The position numbers were made by a program, and so were the translations under genes. Below, one piece after another: positions 59,956 to 64,000 of a stretch of 64,000 nt of DNA (the stretch's first letter is position 1; every line of letters starts with the position of its first letter). The DNA is taken from the NCBI GenBank assembly GCA_002337125.1, contig DDFJ01000004.1, positions 310,001 to 374,000 on the forward strand, given 5' to 3'. The DNA is from Chitinophagaceae bacterium UBA1931 (GTDB taxonomy: Bacteria; Bacteroidota; Bacteroidia; Chitinophagales; Chitinophagaceae). The notes under the pieces are model-generated. The model was not told the origin of the DNA, did no database searches, and was given only the letters and a program-made list of their open reading frames with translations.

Positions 59956-61095
59956 TTACAATCTTGTTTTAAACACTTCAACCATTTCTTTCTTCCAACT
60001 TGCAAAATCGCCGGCAATAATATGTTTCCTTGCTTCTTTCACCAGCCACAGATAAAAAGCAAGATTGTGGGTACTTGCTATTGTAAGTCCGGTTATTTCT
60101 TTTGCTTTAATGAGATGGCGCAAGTAGGATTTGCTGTAATAATTACTCAGTTCACAATCAATACCATCATCAATAGGCGAAAAATCTTTTTCCCATTTCT
60201 TATTATCGATATTAATAACTCCTTTGCTGGTAAAGAGCATTGCATTGCGCCCATTACGTGTCGGCATCACACAATCAAACATATCAACACCCAATGCAAT
60301 TCCTTCAAGAATATTCCAGGGCGTACCAACTCCCATCAAATAGCGTGGCTTGTTTACAGGCAATTCATCACAACAGAGTTCAGTAAACTCATACATCATT
60401 TCTTCCGGTTCGCCTACACTAAGCCCGCCAATTGCACAACCGGTTAAGTTGGTTGATGCGATAAATTGAGATGATGCTGTTCTTAAATCTTTATATGTTC
60501 CACCCTGTACAATCGGGAACAGGTTTTGGGTGTAACCGTATTTATCGGGTGTTTCATTAAAATGGCTGATACATCTTTGCAGCCAGCGATGCGTTAACTC
60601 CATTGAATTTTTAGCATACTTATAATCGCTGGGATAAGGAGGGCATTCATCAAAAGCCATCACAATATCAGCACCAATGCTACGCTGAATTTCCATGACA
60701 CGTTCAGGCGAAAACAGGTGTTTACTTCCATCAATATGGCTTTGAAACGTTACACCTTCTTCTTTAATCTTTCTTGTACCCGAAAGCGAAAAAACCTGGT
60801 AGCCGCCACTGTCAGTCAAAATCGGCCGATCCCAACCGTTGAACTTATGTAAGCCTCCTGCAGCTTCCAGCACATCAGTACCCGGGCGCAAATACAGGTG
60901 GTACGTATTGCCGAGAATAATCTGAGCTTTCACTTCTTTTTTCAGTTGATCAACTGTAAGTGCTTTTACACTGCCAACTGTTCCCACCGGCATAAAAATG
61001 GGGGTTTGAATAGTACCATGATCGGTTGTAATCTCCCCTGCCCTTGCCTTTGAATGAGGATCGTTATACTGTAATTGAAACTGTAATGCCGCCAT
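59956..61095 (-). CDS. tgt: tRNA-guanine transglycosylase Tgt (zinc site degenerate)
   Basis: Exchanges G34 of tRNA-Asp/Asn/His/Tyr for preQ1 on the way to queuosine. GEITTDHGTIQTPIFMPVGTVGSVKAL, ILGNTYHLYLRPG, LTDSGGYQVFSLSGTRKI (catalytic Asp), AIGGLSVGE and GVDMFDCVMPTRNGRNA (nucleophile Asp). The family's zinc site is C-x-C-x2-C-x22-H, but here the segment reads IDCELSNYYSKSYLRHL with only one of the three Cys, while the distal His (STHNLAF) is kept. 379 residues. ATG start. Monocistronic. Confidence 0.94.
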   Translation of the reverse strand: MAALQFQLQYNDPHSKARAGEITTDHGTIQTPIFMPVGTVGSVKALTVDQLKKEVKAQIILGNTYHLYLRPGTDVLEAAGGLHKFNGWDRPILTDSGGYQVFSLSGTRKIKEEGVTFQSHIDGSKHLFSPERVMEIQRSIGADIVMAFDECPPYPSDYKYAKNSMELTHRWLQRCISHFNETPDKYGYTQNLFPIVQGGTYKDLRTASSQFIASTNLTGCAIGGLSVGEPEEMMYEFTELCCDELPVNKPRYLMGVGTPWNILEGIALGVDMFDCVMPTRNGRNAMLFTSKGVINIDNKKWEKDFSPIDDGIDCELSNYYSKSYLRHLIKAKEITGLTIASTHNLAFYLWLVKEARKHIIAGDFASWKKEMVEVFKTRL

Positions 61096-61219
61096 AAGGG
61101 GTGCAAGATAAATCTTTTAACCTTTTTGCATTTAATCGCAGGCGTCCGGCATTTATCCACACACCGTATAAACATTGTAGCAACCGTTTCCTGCAGATGC
61201 AATATTTTCGCAGCTTCTT

Positions 61220-62338
61220 ATGAATGTGTATTGGCCCGAAATCATTTTTGCTGTCTTTTGTTTGGCGACAGCAGTACAAGTGTTTTATTACCTGTATTTC
61301 TTTGTGCGTTTGGCTTTTTATAAAAAACCAAAACAGGAAAGCTCATTGCAGCATGCAGTTTCTGTTATTGTATGTGCAAGAGATGAAGCCCAGAACATTG
61401 CAGATAATTTACCCGAAGTGTTACAACAGGAATACCGCTCCACTTTTGAAGTGGTTGCAGTGAACGATAATTCCTTCGACGACAGTAAATATGTACTTGA
61501 ATATTTATCCAAGCCTTTCCGTAACCTTCGTCCGGTTGAATTAAAGCAGGAAGCAAGGTTTATCCAGGGAAAAAAATTCCCTTTATCAGTTGGTATTAAA
61601 GAGTCGAAGCATGAACTGCTTTTATTAACCGATGCTGATTGTAAACCTTCAAGCCGCAGATGGATTGAACTGATGCAGGCTGCATTTGTAAACGGTAAGG
61701 AAATTGCGTTAGGCTATGGCGCTTATTACAAAAAGCCCGGCTTACTTAATAAAATCATCCGCTTCGAAACATTTATTTCAGCGCTGCAATATTTCAGCTA
61801 TGCGTTGGCCGGCAAGCCTTATATGGGTGTGGGAAGAAATCTTGCTTACCGAAAAGAGCTTTTCTTCCGTAACAAAGGTTTTTCATCGCACAATCAATTG
61901 CCCGGCGGTGATGATGATTTGTTTATCAACAGGGTGGCAACCAAAGAAAATACTGCTGTGGTTTTGGATAAAGACGCTTTTACTTTATCTGAACCAAAAA
62001 CAAGCTGGAGCACCTGGCGCAGTCAAAAAACAAGACATTACACAACCAGTAAATTCTATAAATCATCACATAAGTTTTTACTGGGCTTGTTTTCATTTTC
62101 GCATTTTATCTTTTATCCGCTGCTTGTATTGAGCATTCTCTTTTTTAACTGGTGGATCAGTTTATGTGTTTTTGGATTGAGATTGCTGTTGCAGGGCATT
62201 GTTTATTACCGCAGCATGAAACTTCTTGATGAGCAGGATTTATTCTGGCTTTATCCATTTCTTGATATTTGGCAGTGGTTTTATTATCTTTTATTCGCCA
62301 ATACATTATTCAAAAAACCCGGGAACAATTGGAAATAG
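61220..62338 (+). CDS. Family 2 glycosyltransferase, membrane-bound
   Basis: 372 residues: an N-terminal membrane helix (IFAVFCLATAVQVFYYLYFFVRLAF), a GT2 catalytic domain with VSVIVCARDEAQNIADNLPEVL, VVAVNDNSFDDSKYVLEYL, ELLLLTDADCKPSSRRW (DxD) and GGDDDLFINRVA, and C-terminal helices (about 285-360). It transfers a sugar to an unknown polymer or lipid. TATTTTCG at 61203-61210 resembles a -7 element. ATG start; its stop overlaps the rsmG start. Confidence 0.92.
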   Translation: MNVYWPEIIFAVFCLATAVQVFYYLYFFVRLAFYKKPKQESSLQHAVSVIVCARDEAQNIADNLPEVLQQEYRSTFEVVAVNDNSFDDSKYVLEYLSKPFRNLRPVELKQEARFIQGKKFPLSVGIKESKHELLLLTDADCKPSSRRWIELMQAAFVNGKEIALGYGAYYKKPGLLNKIIRFETFISALQYFSYALAGKPYMGVGRNLAYRKELFFRNKGFSSHNQLPGGDDDLFINRVATKENTAVVLDKDAFTLSEPKTSWSTWRSQKTRHYTTSKFYKSSHKFLLGLFSFSHFIFYPLLVLSILFFNWWISLCVFGLRLLLQGIVYYRSMKLLDEQDLFWLYPFLDIWQWFYYLLFANTLFKKPGNNWK

Positions 62339-62976
62339 TACGAAAATATTTTTCTGAATTTACAGAGCACCAGGCTCAGCAACTGCAAAAGCTCGAAATT
62401 GTTTATAAAGAATGGAATGATAAAATCAACGTCATTTCAAGAAAAGACATTGAAAGCCTCTATGAAAAACATGTGCTGCATTCACTGGCTATTGCAGCTA
62501 TTTTCGAATTTCAACCAGGTACTCAAATCTGCGATCTTGGAACCGGCGGTGGTTTTCCCGGCATTCCACTGGCTATTTTTTATCCCGAAGTGCAGTTTCA
62601 TTTAACCGACAGCATCAACAAAAAATTAAAGGTGGTAAACGAAGTAGCATCTGCTATTGGTTTGAAGAATGTAACCACACAACATACCCGTACCGAAGAA
62701 ATCAAGGATCGCAAATTCGACTTCGTTGTGAGCCGTGCTGTAGCACCACTAAAAGACCTGTGGAAATGGAGTCTGCCAATTCTTAAAGCCAAAGGACAGG
62801 GACAGTTTGCTTTGGCAGGTGAAGAAAAATTTTATGGAGGATTGATTTGCCTCAAAGGTGGCGACCTTACCGAAGAAATAAAAGAAAGCGGCCTGCATCC
62901 TTTTGCATGGGAAATTGAGCAGATTTTCAGTGAAGAATACTTTAAAGAGAAATATGTGCTGGCTGTAAAACGCTGA
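62329..62976 (+). CDS. rsmG: 16S rRNA (guanine-527-N7)-methyltransferase RsmG
   Basis: 215 residues: an N-terminal helical part (IVRKYFSEFTEHQAQQLQKLEIVYKEWNDKINVISRKDIESLYEKHVLHSL), SAM motif I GTQICDLGTGGGFPGIPLAI, HLTDSINKKLKVV and FVVSRAVAPLKDLWKW. I chose TTG 62329 (MEIVRKYF), which overlaps the glycosyltransferase stop by 10 nt and gives the family length; an earlier frame start at 62269 adds 20 residues out of character with the family. Loss of RsmG gives low-level streptomycin resistance in other bacteria. Confidence 0.9.
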   Translation: MEIVRKYFSEFTEHQAQQLQKLEIVYKEWNDKINVISRKDIESLYEKHVLHSLAIAAIFEFQPGTQICDLGTGGGFPGIPLAIFYPEVQFHLTDSINKKLKVVNEVASAIGLKNVTTQHTRTEEIKDRKFDFVVSRAVAPLKDLWKWSLPILKAKGQGQFALAGEEKFYGGLICLKGGDLTEEIKESGLHPFAWEIEQIFSEEYFKEKYVLAVKR

Positions 62977-63007
62977 TATTCGTTTTTTTATAAATACTAC
63001 CACTTTT

Positions 63008-63028
63008 ATACCACTTTGTGGTATTTTT
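63008..63028 (+). terminator. Small hairpin after rsmG
   Basis: ATACCAC-TTT-GTGGTAT followed by TTTT. It has the shape of a short intrinsic terminator and lies 31 nt after the rsmG stop, 30 nt before the response-regulator start. The half-site ACTACCACTTTTATACCAC also repeats a word (TACCACTTT) upstream, so an operator is an alternative. Confidence 0.55.
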
Positions 63029-63058
63029 CAAGTAAATATTAACTCCCAATTTTGCATT

Positions 63059-63730
63059 ATGAATCAAATACCTGTTTGTATTGTTGAAGATGTGACTGAT
63101 ATCCGGCAGGCATTGGAGCAAATTATTGAATTAAGTGACAATTGCGTTTTAGCCGGTTCGTTTTCATCTGGTGAGGAAGCACTTGTAAAGATTCCCCAAT
63201 TAAAGCCAAAGGTTGTGCTGATGGATATCGGGCTTGGTTCTACAAACGGCATTGACCTAGTAAAAGAACTGAAGCCTCAAAACCCCAACATCCTTTACAT
63301 GATGTGTACGGTGTATGAAGAAGATGAAAAAATTTTCAACGCTCTTCGTGCCGGGGCAAGCGGATATATTCTCAAAAAATCATCGCCTTCAAAACTACTG
63401 GAAGCAATCAATGAACTGGTTGATGGAGGTGCTCCCATGAGCAGCCAGATAGCGATGAAAGTAGTAAATGTGTTTAAAGATCTTCCTGTACAGGAATCAG
63501 TTGCCACAGCACCCTTACCTTTTGTACAGGCTGAAGGAAATGACCCGGCAATATTAACCCGCAGGGAAAAAGAAATTCTGGAATGGCTTGCGCAAGGCAA
63601 AATCTATAAAGAAATCGGCAAGGAATTATTCATCAGTGCCGAAACTGTGCGTAAGCATGTGTATCACATTTACGAAAAGCTGCATGTAAACAACCGTGTT
63701 GAAGCAGTTAACAAATACTTTGGTCGATAG
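63059..63730 (+). CDS. NarL/LuxR-family response regulator
   Basis: 223 residues: receiver domain with acidic EDV and phospho-acceptor Asp in KPKVVLMDIGLGSTNGIDLVKEL, Thr/Ser switch MMCTVYEEDEKIFNALRAGASGYILKKSS (Lys conserved), and a C-terminal GerE/LuxR HTH: LTRREKEILEWLAQGKIYKEIGKELFISAETVRKHVYHIYEKLHVNNRVEAVNKYF. No sensor kinase is adjacent. ATG start. A strong terminator follows. The target genes are unknown. Confidence 0.94.
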   Translation: MNQIPVCIVEDVTDIRQALEQIIELSDNCVLAGSFSSGEEALVKIPQLKPKVVLMDIGLGSTNGIDLVKELKPQNPNILYMMCTVYEEDEKIFNALRAGASGYILKKSSPSKLLEAINELVDGGAPMSSQIAMKVVNVFKDLPVQESVATAPLPFVQAEGNDPAILTRREKEILEWLAQGKIYKEIGKELFISAETVRKHVYHIYEKLHVNNRVEAVNKYFGR

Positions 63731-63750
63731 TCTCTCAAATTGGTAAATAA

Positions 63751-63776
63751 AAAACCGGCTGTTCTCAGCCGGTTTT
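63751..63776. terminator. Bidirectional intrinsic terminator
   Basis: AAAACCGGCTG-TTCT-CAGCCGGTTTT, an 11-bp stem plus flanking A/T runs; serves the response regulator and the convergent gene at 63797. Confidence 0.9.
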
Positions 63777-63796
63777 ATTTTTATAGTCAAATCAGT

Positions 63797-64000
63797 TTAC
63801 CATTTTAATTCCAGTTTATTATTCTTTCGGTCTACATCGGCCATCCGCTGGGTGGGATCAATTTCAACTGTTGTTAAATCTTTCAAACGTTTGTCGAATT
63901 CAATCACATAAGTTGGGTGTGTCCATTTCCATTCAGGATAAACAATTCGCTGCATGGTATCTTCAGCAGGCTTCTGGCCAAACATTAAATACATCGGTAC
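63797..64000 (-). CDS. C-terminus of a probable M1-family metallopeptidase (cut by window edge)
   Basis: The last 67 codons of a minus-strand gene; the frame is open to the edge (VPMYLMFGQKPAEDTMQRIV), so the true start lies outside. The end reads YVIEFDKRLKDLTTVEIDPTQRMADVDRKNNKLELKW. The 'EIDPTQRMADVDRKNN' ending is one I associate with the C-terminus of Bacteroidota M1 aminopeptidases, but the HExxH zinc site is outside the window, so this is an inference. Confidence 0.55.
   Translation of the reverse strand, partial: VPMYLMFGQKPAEDTMQRIVYPEWKWTHPTYVIEFDKRLKDLTTVEIDPTQRMADVDRKNNKLELKW

Overview
The window is chromosomal DNA of a Bacteroidota bacterium, most likely family Chitinophagaceae. 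The evidence is a SusC/SusD pair with a FecR/ECF-sigma switch, a T9SS-type C-terminal sorting domain, promoters of the Bacteroidota form (TTTG, about 20 nt, TAnnTTTG), almost no Shine-Dalgarno sites, several GTG/TTG starts, a eukaryote-like citrate synthase, and short self-similar intergenic 'word' repeats. No phage, insertion sequence, CRISPR array or rRNA is visible. One tRNA (Ser, UGA) is present. Both window edges cut a gene.

Layout. 1-3.2 kb: the 3' part of an MDR oxidoreductase, then three minus-strand genes of unknown function separated by related palindromic spacers (a cassette-like strip). 3.2-13.6 kb: an orphan family protein, a DUF1569/DinB-like protein, a DsbA-fold protein lacking one catalytic Cys, ClpB, a serine hydrolase, a free-standing T9SS sorting domain beside a Crp/Fnr regulator, 3-hydroxybutyryl-CoA dehydrogenase, and the Mrp/ApbC Fe-S carrier. 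13.6-33.8 kb: MsrA, MutS2-like protein, tRNA-Ser, GH97 glycosidase, SulP transporter, YigZ, RibD, PrmC (with a repeat insert in frame), ExbB/ExbD, lipoamide dehydrogenase, LemA and DUF2207.

33.9-37.3 kb is a probable copper-handling locus: a small Cys-rich membrane protein, a Met/His-rich lipoprotein, and a TonB-dependent receptor with the OprC/NosA signature.

38.1-44.9 kb is a histidine operon (hisG, hisD, hisC, hisB). It is preceded by a textbook transcription attenuator: a 16-residue leader peptide with five His codons, an antiterminator arm overlapping its stop codon, and an intrinsic terminator. The operon is interrupted by an S23-type four-helix-bundle gene and by a sugar dehydrogenase-like/cytochrome c pair.

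45-50.6 kb: universal stress protein, NlpC/P60 hydrolase, an ECF sigma factor with a candidate small membrane anti-sigma, citrate synthase, LptF/LptG permease. 50.7-59.9 kb is a polysaccharide utilisation locus on the minus strand: ECF sigma, FecR, SusC with STN domain, SusD, a LamG-type lipoprotein, and a GH144/glycoamylase-type lipoprotein, probably acting on a beta-glucan. 60-64 kb: Tgt, a family 2 glycosyltransferase, RsmG, a NarL-type response regulator, and the C-terminus of a probable M1 peptidase.

The features most worth following are the his attenuator, the cassette-like strip, the repeat insertion in prmC and the copper locus. All family assignments are from reading the protein sequences; no search was run.
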